Below are positions 10,072-19,098 of a stretch of 64,000 nucleotides of DNA, piece by piece (position 1 is the first letter of the stretch; every line of letters starts with the position of its first letter). The notes below the pieces were generated by a model that worked only from the letters and a program-made list of their open reading frames with translations, was not told where the DNA came from and searched no databases. Source of the DNA: Albugo candida (Eukaryota > Oomycota > Peronosporomycetes > Albuginales > Albuginaceae); contig CAJNAR010000166.1 of NCBI GenBank assembly GCA_905220665.1, forward strand, positions 479,718-543,717, given 5' to 3'. The position numbers were made by a program, and so were the translations under genes.

Positions 10072-12290
10072 ATGAGTGATCGAGATTCAAATACAGACTC
10101 CTCAACTCCCTGGAACCAAGAAGTAGAGTATGCTGGATACATTTCTTCAATGACAGAACCGAGCTATGCGTACTCGGTACCCGATGGGGCTTCGCCGCAT
10201 TACGCAAATTACAATACTACTCTCCAAATGTATCAACCACTTCAATCGACATCTCCTAGCGGCACAATCAGTTACGGGAACACAATGACCTCCTCAACAT
10301 CATGTCCTTCCTTTACTTCTTTATATTTTGAGCCTGAGGGCACATCGTCAACGAATATGCTAAACGCCAGAATCCAAGACGAATGGACAGCAGCGATGAA
10401 TTACGACATGAACACATCGGTACAGAATCCACCATCTTCGTATTCACACATACAGTATCAAATTACTCCCACACAATCGGAACTGCCGGGTCATTGGGAA
10501 GGATACGCTGCCTGTGACTCCAGGCAGCCTACCCGAATGCGACAGCAAAATGAAGAGTTTCGAGGACGAGAGACTATGAATCGCTCGAAAATGCGTGCTT
10601 CTGCATCATTCACTTGTTTATCGAGTATGGAGAAGGAAAATCGTCGTCCGTATGGTAAGAATTCCTTGTTTTACGATTTCGACTAAAAGCTACTATTTCC
10701 AGCGTCTAAACGCCGAAAAGCTTCAGAGCCGTGGTACCGAAAAGGACGTCAGAAATCATGTGCGTCTGACATTTTATGTCTTATGAATGTTTCCTCAATT
10801 ATTTTGCATAGTCGACTCCTCGACCACAAGCACAATGACTTTAATGTCTCGATCGACATCGACGGGATGCCTTAGCAATCCGTACGAGACGCCGGACACC
10901 TACTACATGGAAGAGTACGTGACCTGATTATCGAAATGATTGAAAGTTGCTCATTTGGGATGGGTTCAGTAATATTGACGAAAATGAAATGGTTGGGTAC
11001 TCAATCGATGATTTTCCTAGCAGTTCGACGGAAGCCAACCAGACGAAGAAGCTTGAAAATTTGGATGCAATGATGACCATCCAGGCCTCTGAGCCGCAAT
11101 CAGCGAGTGTGATTACGTCTCAAACGTCGTATAAAAGCGATCAGAATCAAAATTGTGGGAGAACGCAGGTTACACCAATTGATGAGGAAGGCTCACCAAT
11201 GTCGGCTTTACTTCAATCTATCGGGCTCGTCGATCTACAAGATGAAATGGAGAGCTCGCTAATCATGTTGACGGAAAATAGAAACCAGTCGGAAGATTCG
11301 TGGGAAAGTAAAAGGTCGGTCATCAATACGGAATCGAATTCACTAACGGAATCAATCACTTCTCGACTTGCGTGTGTGCTACAAGCATTCAATCGTAGAA
11401 ATTCTGTATCTATCAAGCAGTCTGAGAAATCATATTTGGCCAAAACAACTTTATTTTCTTCAGCTCGATGTGCTTCCACAGCCGGCTCCCTATGGCTTTT
11501 ATTGCATTCGGTGAAGTGTGTGACTACTTGTGATATTTCTGGATGCTCCACTATGAAGCGAGTCATCAACCATTGCATGAATTGTGAGGCTCCACTGGGA
11601 AATTGTCAAGTGACTTGCGATGAAGCGAAAGCTATTTTACTGCATTATGGCTCGTGTTCTAGCAGAGAAGATGCCCGTGTGTGTCCAGTATGCTCACAGT
11701 TGGATGAGATCGAAGAGGCCCATCAAGCACTCAAAAGCAAAAACGCAGACAATCTTTTGTCATTGGCTGCTTCGGCCCCAAATGGTTCGATTTCATCCAA
11801 ACACGTTCCAATACAACCAAACTTACACTCACAGAACTCCATGACACCGTTTGTATGTTCATTCGCGCTTTATTTGGAGCAGAGCTGTCCGTCTTTCCGG
11901 GCAGAGCTCAACGCGCGTGTGGAAAAACGAGTCACAGCATCAGCGAGTCAAAATCTGATACAGCACATGCAAAAGAAAACACGGCTTCGATCACTCGATA
12001 ACATACGCACAGAGTCCCGATTGGCAGCGCTGGCCGAAATGGAACGTGAGCTGTATTTGTACATGCAGACGGCCTCGTTGGCATCCCTTGGTAATGGCAC
12101 ACCCGCCAATCAGTCGAAGCCCTGGCCTCACGAATTGAGCGCGTTTGCCTTCCACAGTGCTAATAGCTCTGGATTTTTTGCGTCTGTGCCTTCGTATTTA
12201 CTCAATGGAACTGCAGCCTCGAGCTTGGCCGCATTCTTTGCTCAACATCCAACTTACGCCACTTATTCCAGAAATTCGGATTCCTCATGA
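10072..12290 (+). CDS. TAZ-type zinc-finger protein (four exons)
   Basis: Exons 10072-10654, 10703-10759, 10812-10914 and 10970-12290 give a 687-aa protein. The introns are 48, 52 and 55 nt, GT-AG, and phases agree at every junction. The first half is low-complexity Ser/Thr/Tyr/Gln-rich and probably disordered. Residues about 427-489 form a TAZ zinc finger: a His-Cys-rich series HSVKC, HCMNC, CQVTC, LLHYGSC, CPVC with MKRVINH in the middle, as in CBP/p300 TAZ domains that bind transactivation domains. No bromodomain or acetyltransferase domain is present, so this is a stand-alone TAZ protein, probably a transcriptional adaptor (inference). The C-terminal part is Ala/Ser-rich with a basic patch. 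The first ATG in frame is 10072; an upstream leader exon is possible. It converges on the aspartokinase gene 155 bp away. Confidence 0.7.
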
Positions 12291-12444
12291 GACACCTCTC
12301 AATGATTATAAGCACACTCTGAAATTGCATGGTGATGAGTATTATAGAAAGTATCATTTTATTTATGTTATCTATCAATGGCAGACTCGCTTCTGCTCTA
12401 CTCGACACATGATTGGATACTTTTCCAGGATTTTGAACACGGGT

Positions 12445-14250
12445 TTACGATGCGTTCACTTTCCTTTCAACCGGATTTTGCGCGTGATTTTGAAGCTTTT
12501 CCCAAGTCGCTCCGAACAAACGATTTCTTGAAGTTGATCGGTAGATAGTAGGGGCCCTACTCGTCGCACAAACAGCCTCTGTTAAGCTCCCATTCGGGTC
12601 TAAACCGAAAAAAAATTCGTGCATTGCTGCCACAATCGCGTCTGCGTTTCCTTGTTTGATCACGAACGAAAGATTGAGATCTTCAGCTGATTCGCTCAAT
12701 AAAAGTACGTCATAACCCTCCAAGACGCCAAAAACGTGGCCCAATTCTGAAAGAGCTTTTCGTAACTTTCGACCGACGATCGATACCACTGAACACGACT
12801 CAAATACTTTGACGGAAGAGTGTGTGTCTAATTCTTGTAGTAATTGTCTAAATGGTTCACCTTTCACGCCACCAGGAATATGGTCGAGCGTCACAGTAAC
12901 TGAAAACTGAGAAGTTGCAATGAGATCCACTGAAATACCGTTACGTTCAAAAGGTGCGAATACTTTGGACAGGAATCCCGAGGTGCCGCACATATTAAAT
13001 GCTGTGATACTGAGTGTCGTCATTTCTTGTCGACGAACAACTGCGAGAATCTTCGGTGAACCTGAATGAGACTCAGACTCATTCTCTGCTGAATGGATGA
13101 CTGTTCGATCTCCAGCAGGATCGTTCGTATTGCGTATCTCAATAGGAATATGAGCCCACTGAGCTGGAATGATGCAACGTGGATGAAGCACTTTGGCACC
13201 CATAGCAGCTAGTTCCTGAGCCTCACGATAATCCAGTGATTTAATTAGTCGAGCATCAGCGACATGACGCGGATCACTCGTAAACATTCCGTGCACATCT
13301 GTCCAAATCTCATACTTTTCAGCCTTCAAAAGAGCAGCAAACAGGGAGCCGGAAGTGTCGCTTCCACCCCGGCCTAACACACATGTCATCAAACAATCTG
13401 AGGATCCCATTCCGGCTATGAATCCCTGGGTTAGGACCACACGCTTTCCATTGCTCTTTTGCACTGCAGCATCCAAATTTGAGTGTGGGGGCACCTCTGC
13501 CTGTAGGAATTTATCTTCATCAGATTTGGAAAGACTTGGGTCACTCAAGAGCAATGCTCGAGCGTCAACGCGTTCTACTTGCCCATTCAAGCCGAGACGC
13601 TGCAGGATACATAAGCCTAATTGTGTCGAAATAAGCTCTCCAAATGCTAAAACCCGAGCCTGGATACGTGGAGAAGCCTCTTCTGTCAGACGAATTCCTT
13701 CAAGAACGCGAACGAGATGCTGAAATTCTTTCAATAATGGATGAAACGTTTCGGGAATTACAGAAAGCGACATGTTTGTATTGGAGGAGAGTGTTTCGAT
13801 ATTATGTGGTTCATTTCCAAAAACGCACGTGATCCATTGTTGTTGGAGGAAATCGACGTCACCATTGTGAGTGGATGGGGAATTAGAATCAGGTGCGAAA
13901 AAACCGATTTCGTAAGCCAACATAAAATGCTGGATTAGGATATGTCGGACTACTTCAAGATGCGACTCCTGATGTGAAGAGGAGCTATTGCGAAATGCGA
14001 GGGCGAGTTGGATGGCGCGTTGCAACTTGTTGGTGACTTGCGTCATTGCTGATATGGTTAGCCAGACATTACGCTGGATACCATCTTGCTTATTATCTAA
14101 ATGCCAAACGATTCGAGAATAAATGCATTTCCATCTCGAAGCGGTAGATACACTTGTACCACCAAACTTCAGGACCACCCAACGGGTCTCAGGAACGCTG
14201 GGTGTTGAATGATTACACTGTGCACGGTCCGACAATCCGTTAGCGTGCAT
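12445..14250 (-). CDS. Aspartokinase (aspartate kinase)
   Basis: A single-exon 601-aa protein. Aspartokinase phosphorylates L-aspartate, the first step toward lysine, threonine and methionine. The N-terminal kinase domain opens with VLKFGGTSVS (Lys28-Phe-Gly-Gly) and continues with GFIAGMGSSD, GRGGSDTSGS, the IWTDVHGMFTSDPR loop and the AMGAKVLHPR motif. A pair of ACT regulatory domains follows from about residue 400 to 555, opening with TTLSITAFNMCGTSGFLSKVF; these usually bind lysine or threonine for feedback control. There is no homoserine dehydrogenase fusion. It is somewhat longer than typical 450-550-aa enzymes because of the N-terminus and an insertion around residues 125-180. No organelle targeting peptide is evident. 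The only upstream ATG was used. Confidence 0.92.
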   Translation of the reverse strand: MHANGLSDRAQCNHSTPSVPETRWVVLKFGGTSVSTASRWKCIYSRIVWHLDNKQDGIQRNVWLTISAMTQVTNKLQRAIQLALAFRNSSSSHQESHLEVVRHILIQHFMLAYEIGFFAPDSNSPSTHNGDVDFLQQQWITCVFGNEPHNIETLSSNTNMSLSVIPETFHPLLKEFQHLVRVLEGIRLTEEASPRIQARVLAFGELISTQLGLCILQRLGLNGQVERVDARALLLSDPSLSKSDEDKFLQAEVPPHSNLDAAVQKSNGKRVVLTQGFIAGMGSSDCLMTCVLGRGGSDTSGSLFAALLKAEKYEIWTDVHGMFTSDPRHVADARLIKSLDYREAQELAAMGAKVLHPRCIIPAQWAHIPIEIRNTNDPAGDRTVIHSAENESESHSGSPKILAVVRRQEMTTLSITAFNMCGTSGFLSKVFAPFERNGISVDLIATSQFSVTVTLDHIPGGVKGEPFRQLLQELDTHSSVKVFESCSVVSIVGRKLRKALSELGHVFGVLEGYDVLLLSESAEDLNLSFVIKQGNADAIVAAMHEFFFGLDPNGSLTEAVCATSRAPTIYRSTSRNRLFGATWEKLQNHAQNPVERKVNAS

Positions 14251-14362
14251 AAGTACGGAAGGTAACTATTTTTAATTTTCTTACAGTCGTTACGTTCGTA
14301 TACCCGAACTCTGTTATTATTTCAGTTATGAAGTGGTACTTCACGCAACAATTGGTCATTGC

Positions 14363-15115
14363 TTAGTCGAGATGCTGATGTAACTTCTCCTCCATGATTT
14401 GAGCGCCAAAGAGGTCCAACAGCAAGAAATCACGTATTGCAGGTAGTCGACATATCTTCCCGTCTTCATAAGACAAGACTTGCTCCATCCAATTTTCTAA
14501 TTTGGAGCGTCGGTCCTCGATAGCGCAAGTATGTGTCACGCGAAACCAAGTTTTAGGCGGAAGCTCTGCGCGTACATTCACATTCAAACAGCTCTTTACG
14601 AGCTCCCCCTCATACGCTGAATGAGCTCTTTGAATTTGGGACTCAATCCTTTCGGCAAATCCGATAAAATCAGAGAAGCGTCGCTCTAATTGGAACTGCT
14701 TTTGCTCATCATGACACATTCGAACAAGGACAGTATACGCGGTATACCCGTCACTTGTTTCATGGAAAGTTGGTATACGCACGGTAAAGAAACGCAAATC
14801 GCCGGAATCGCTTTGTTCTTGATAAATAGGCTTCCAAGGAACGAACCGTGTACAGATGTCGGGTGCTGTTGCTCGACACACGAATACCAGCTCATCATCT
14901 TCGATTTCCGTATCGATCTGAGTTGACTGCTGATTGTCTTGACACGCAATTGGTTGCATGGCAACGTCAAGATCTTCATCACATTCTGGCCCCTGGCTTT
15001 GCTTCATTCTCTCACCCAAAGATTTTGCTTCATCAGATCGATTCGCACGCAACGCTTTCTTCCGACGATTTCGCGCTCGTTTATTTAATAGAATTGATCG
15101 CTTATCAGCCGCCAT
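14363..15115 (-). CDS. PX-domain (phosphoinositide-binding) protein
   Basis: A single-exon 250-aa protein. The N-terminus (residues 8-25) is strongly basic, like a nuclear signal or membrane-contact patch, followed by an acidic stretch to about residue 75. The PX domain covers about 107-236. It includes the RRFSDF motif (Arg145/146, the residues that grip PI3P in PX domains), the proline loop LPPKTW (187-189) and the Arg-Lys helix RRSKLENWMEQVL. PX proteins bind endosomal phosphoinositides, so a role in endosomal trafficking is likely. There is no BAR domain and no other domain. It sits 113 bp beyond the start of the aspartokinase gene and 98 bp from the end of the RAE1-like gene, all on the minus strand; nothing suggests co-function. 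Confidence 0.8.
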   Translation of the reverse strand: MAADKRSILLNKRARNRRKKALRANRSDEAKSLGERMKQSQGPECDEDLDVAMQPIACQDNQQSTQIDTEIEDDELVFVCRATAPDICTRFVPWKPIYQEQSDSGDLRFFTVRIPTFHETSDGYTAYTVLVRMCHDEQKQFQLERRFSDFIGFAERIESQIQRAHSAYEGELVKSCLNVNVRAELPPKTWFRVTHTCAIEDRRSKLENWMEQVLSYEDGKICRLPAIRDFLLLDLFGAQIMEEKLHQHLD

Positions 15116-15213
15116 GTTTGTCAGGGATAGAAAACGTCAAATATCAGCTTGCTCAGGAAGCGACGCGCTAGGGCAAAACTGTCTTTACACTACAAAAAAT
15201 GGAAAATACACGA

Positions 15214-16394
15214 TCATTTCTTTTTTTGTTTAATCTCCTGCTCCAGAACATTATGAAGTCGTATAACGCTGGGTTGATTGGGATTATATTTTTCAGATCC
15301 CATTGACCAATCATACGACAGCGCGTATGCATAAATATCGCCAACAGCATTAAATTTTGCGCACGTGATAGACTGTTGACTACAAAGTACAAAGTAATAT
15401 AATTGCAAATTCAGCAAAGTCTGCATACCTTTTTGTGAATGCTTTCAGCTTTTGCCGCGCATCTTTGTCCCAGAATGTGAATGCGCCGTCCCCGCCCGCA
15501 GTTGCAAATGTACCAAACGGGTGGAATACTATATTATTGACCGGATAAATGTCACTTCCGTCGCGATGACATTTGAACGCGAAATCTTTCTCGCGATCTC
15601 GATCCTCCACGTGCTGAATCGCGACCCGGCCTTCAATCGACCCAATTGCGAATCCTTGTGCGTCAGAGAAACAAGCGATACTTCGGGTTTGAAACTTCAA
15701 ATTTGACGTGATCGATTTATAAATTTGCGTAGGTTTTCGGATGTCGACCACATGAATTTGACGATCGGCAGTCGCGACCACAAGCAGCGGATGCTTCACG
15801 TCCATTGCATAGCATCGCTCAGAGACGTTCAGCGATCCCATTGGATTCGGAGTACGGGTATCCCAATATTTGACTGTTTTATCCCAGCTTGCTGTGACGA
15901 CACAGCCTGCTTCTTGTACAGCAGCAATCGCTCGGATTGGAGCTTCATGCTAATATAATGTTAGAAGAATGTTTGTACCTTAAGTAATGTAGCTGTACCG
16001 ATGCGATTTGTTGGCCTTGGGCTGGTCCATTTAGATTCCACATCTTCGCGGTTTTATCACATGACCCAGAGAACACAGTCGTACCGTCCTAAATTTCAAA
16101 TTAGTAGATAGCTATGTGAAGAAGAGAAAGCGTACTTACACCGCTGAAACATGTGCATAGAACGGGACCATCATGAGTGATTTGTGCTTTTGGAACTGCA
16201 TTGAATTGTGTTCCTGCGTGCTGAACGTCCCAACATCGTACATGATTGTCCCAAGAGCCTGCAACCAGAGTGTTGGACGTCGAGCTCCATGAAAGGCTCT
16301 GTACACCATCGTTTATTGTCTGGGGAATCGTATAGTCGCCATTTGGATTCGGATAAGCACTGGCGCTGCTGGTAGCAGCTCCGAAAGCTGACAT
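15214..16394 (-). CDS. RAE1: RAE1/Gle2-like WD40 mRNA export factor (four exons)
   Basis: Exons on the minus strand are 16394-16140, 16088-15999, 15949-15429 and 15379-15214; the introns are 51, 49 and 49 nt. The product is 343 aa (human RAE1 is 368). RAE1 binds the nucleoporin NUP98 GLEBS motif and takes part in mRNA export at the nuclear pore and in spindle assembly. WD-repeat blocks in order: GSWDNHVRCWDV, GSCDKTAKMWNL, TASWDKTVKYWDTR, the family hallmark GFAIGSIEGRVAIQ followed by DFAFKCHR, then FATAGGDGAFTFWDKDARQKLKAF and ALSYDWSMGSEKYNP. Splicing restores exactly the conserved SWDKTVKYWDTR and ITCAKFNAVGDIYAYALSYDW segments, which supports the model. The start at MSAFG matches the family's MSLFG start; an upstream open stretch was not used. 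It shares a 146-bp divergent promoter region with the sedolisin gene. Confidence 0.92.
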
Positions 16395-16540
16395 TGCGAT
16401 TGCACTGGCGTGGTAAACGTTATTGTAGGACACCAGACGCTGTACTGTTGTAAAGTGAGTCACACATAAAAGCGATCTTAAACGAAACGACGTTACAATG
16501 CCATTTCGAATTGTTGCAAGCGTATTTGTACTCCATTAAG
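16395..16540. promoter_or_regulatory. Short divergent intergenic (shared promoter) region
   Basis: Only 146 bp separate the start codons of the RAE1-like gene (-) and the sedolisin gene (+). Both promoters and both 5' leaders must lie here or overlap the coding regions. No specific motif is called. Confidence 0.5.
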
Positions 16541-18721
16541 ATGAAATTTATCAAAGTAGCTTTAATATGTATCATACACGTATCCGTGGGACTCTCTGTA
16601 CATTATCTCAATTCTTCAAACATTATCCACGTCGCACAACATCCACAATGGAATAAACTTTCTCAAGCCAGGCCTTTTGAAAAGATCTGCATCAAGCTCA
16701 TACTTCCACTGGCGCTATCTAACCTCAGACTAGAGAAAATGATAGATTCGATTTCCAATGTGCATTCTACCTCATATGGTAACTACAAAACTCAAAATGA
16801 GTCTTTGATCCATTTTGCCCCAGCAACCGAATCACTGCGCGTAATTCACGATTTGAAGGCTCAGTATGGAAACATAAGTCAGCTGAATACATACGGGGAT
16901 CATTGGCTTATGTCGATGTCAGCAAATATCGTCGAGGAGTTATTCCAAACAAAATTGTTTCATTTCGAGCACAAACAGCATGATCTCATCGATTTGGTGC
17001 GACCCGAGGCCCAATTCAGTATTCCTACCCCTTTAAAGGATCATGTCGTATACTTTGATGGCCTCGAAGACTTTCCTACCGAATTGCAAGCGCTTTCTTT
17101 GCAAAAAAGATATCAATCACGCTTGATGAACAATAACAAACAATCTGCAAGGTCGAAAACGCATATCCCATTTGATAGAGTACGGCCTCGATACGTTTCT
17201 CCTTCCATGATTCGAGCACAGTATGAGCTGAGCGACACAAAAAGAGTATCGAATGTAACGCACCGAAAGAATAAACTCGTCATTGCCTCGTTTTTGCAGG
17301 AGTACTACAAAGAAAAAGACATTGAGCTCTTTTTATCTGAGTTTGATCCGAATCCGGCAAAAGTCTATTATCCAAGTACATTTGGCGATTGTCTTGCTTC
17401 CTCTCCGCAAAACAAAAATCAGTACGTGGCCACCGGTGAGGCATCCTTAGATGTCGAGGTAGCCGTAGCTTTAACGAAAAGTGAATTCATCCAAGTTCGA
17501 TGCAATCAGCGATTGAGGGATCCAACACATCCATTTGATGACGGTAATCAGGAGCCGTTCCTATTATTCATGCAGGAGATCAATGAGCTAGGAGATGAGG
17601 AGCGCCCTGCAGTGGTTTCTCTGAGTTATGCGGATGATGAATGTGCACTATCGCGTTCTTATGTCCACGCAGTGAATCGTGAATTTATGAAGGCGGCGAT
17701 GAAAGGGATCACAATATTGACCTCGGCTGGAGACGCGGGCGCTCAGGGAAGTGAATTTGCACAGACGTACTGCAAGATGCCAGCCTGCTCACAGTATCTC
17801 GCAGTATTCCCGTCTTCGTCCCCATACGTCACATCTGTGGGAGCTACAAGCTTTGGAGTTCAGTCTTTATCGCGTCAGAAGTGGGAAGAGCGAGTCACAT
17901 CGACCGAACACATGGATCTCATTACTTCAGGTGGCGGATTCAGTGATCTATTTCGACGTCCCGCTTATCAATATGAAGCGGTACAATCATATTTGGATCG
18001 TTTGAGGGATGGAAATTCATCCATTCTTCAGCGGTTCAATCAGGCAGGACGAGCTTATCCCGACATTAGTGCGCTTGGGCATGGATTTCCCGTATATATC
18101 AACGGAATGGTAAGCTTGACAGACGGAACATCCGTTTCCGCGCCGATTGTAGCGTCGATGGTGATTCGTATGAACGAGTGGCTTCTCAATCGTGGGGAGC
18201 CGATGCTGGGTTTCTTGAATCCTTTTCTGTATCAAATGCTCCAAGTCTGTCCACATGTATTCAACGACATTTTGCATGGTGACAATGCGTGCGGTGGTAT
18301 GGAAATGAAATGCTGTAAACAAGGTCATTACGCTATGGAAGGCTGGGATGCTACTTCAGGCGTCGGGACGATGCGAGTCAGTAGCTGGATGAATTCATTC
18401 GATGAATGTCGAGAAAGAATCCGCAAGACGCGCCCACGAAGTCTGGGCTCAGGCACGAAGGATGATGCGAGACAGAATGACTTTCTTGTTTTTTCAAAAT
18501 GGTCTAAAGGGGAGAAACAGCTTTGGAATGCTTTGTTTGTGATTGGAATTTTAGCTGGTCTCGTAATTTCGAGCGTCTTCTTTACCATGCGCGAAAATCT
18601 ATTGAAACCGATTGCGAATAATCCCAAATACACATTCAAGCATCCAGCTACTGAATGCTTACTGGCCAACAATACGGAGCAAAGACCCCGATGGCCATCC
18701 AGCGCCCACTCAAGAAAATGA
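16541..18721 (+). CDS. Sedolisin / tripeptidyl-peptidase I-like serine peptidase (S53), membrane-anchored
   Basis: A single-exon 726-aa protein. The start at 16541 gives a clean signal peptide (MKFIKVALICIIHVSVGLS); the upstream TTG of the open frame was ignored. The long N-terminal region (about 30-210) is a pro-domain of the pro-kumamolisin type. The catalytic domain follows, with Glu300 and Asp304 in GEASLDVEV, the oxyanion Asp398 in SAGDAG, and nucleophile Ser531 in DGTSVSAP. The VFNDILHGDNACG segment corresponds to the calcium-binding end of the fold. All key residues of the family are present, so an active acid peptidase that trims proteins in an acidic compartment or outside the cell is likely. 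Unlike lysosomal TPP1 it has a C-terminal transmembrane helix (about 661-682) and a 44-residue tail, suggesting a vacuolar-membrane or surface enzyme. Confidence 0.9.
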   Translation: MKFIKVALICIIHVSVGLSVHYLNSSNIIHVAQHPQWNKLSQARPFEKICIKLILPLALSNLRLEKMIDSISNVHSTSYGNYKTQNESLIHFAPATESLRVIHDLKAQYGNISQLNTYGDHWLMSMSANIVEELFQTKLFHFEHKQHDLIDLVRPEAQFSIPTPLKDHVVYFDGLEDFPTELQALSLQKRYQSRLMNNNKQSARSKTHIPFDRVRPRYVSPSMIRAQYELSDTKRVSNVTHRKNKLVIASFLQEYYKEKDIELFLSEFDPNPAKVYYPSTFGDCLASSPQNKNQYVATGEASLDVEVAVALTKSEFIQVRCNQRLRDPTHPFDDGNQEPFLLFMQEINELGDEERPAVVSLSYADDECALSRSYVHAVNREFMKAAMKGITILTSAGDAGAQGSEFAQTYCKMPACSQYLAVFPSSSPYVTSVGATSFGVQSLSRQKWEERVTSTEHMDLITSGGGFSDLFRRPAYQYEAVQSYLDRLRDGNSSILQRFNQAGRAYPDISALGHGFPVYINGMVSLTDGTSVSAPIVASMVIRMNEWLLNRGEPMLGFLNPFLYQMLQVCPHVFNDILHGDNACGGMEMKCCKQGHYAMEGWDATSGVGTMRVSSWMNSFDECRERIRKTRPRSLGSGTKDDARQNDFLVFSKWSKGEKQLWNALFVIGILAGLVISSVFFTMRENLLKPIANNPKYTFKHPATECLLANNTEQRPRWPSSAHSRK

Positions 18722-19098
18722 CTGCTTTTTCTCTGACGTTAATGCTCGTCAACGTCTGATACGTATCGAATAAGTTTCGTAATGGGATTGAGGCCGCATA
18801 GCAATACATTCTTATTATCATTCTTGTAGACTTGATCCTAGAGCTATTGGACGCAGTCGGAAATAAAATGCTTTTTGTCGGGTCTACTAGATCCTTTGGA
18901 TTAGTTTGCTCTGTAGATGATTCATCCAGACAATATACTGATCCTTAGCAATCTTACTCCAGATTGTGACGACTTTGATAGGCATCCAAGCTGCCATTTC
19001 CGTGACATCGCTCCAAAATAAAAAACTCAACTTTTGAAACATTGAAATGTTTTGAGCTCTGAAAAGGCGCATTGGACGAGTTGTAATACGCTCAGAAT
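18722..19098. other. Intergenic region upstream of BBS9
   Basis: 377 bp between the sedolisin stop and the BBS9 start. No gene or clear repeat was seen. It should hold the sedolisin 3' UTR and the BBS9 promoter. Confidence 0.5.

Noticed and set aside
12202..12531. Small frames in the gap between the TAZ and aspartokinase genes
   Set aside because: They overlap the ends of two well-supported convergent genes and show no domain or start context.
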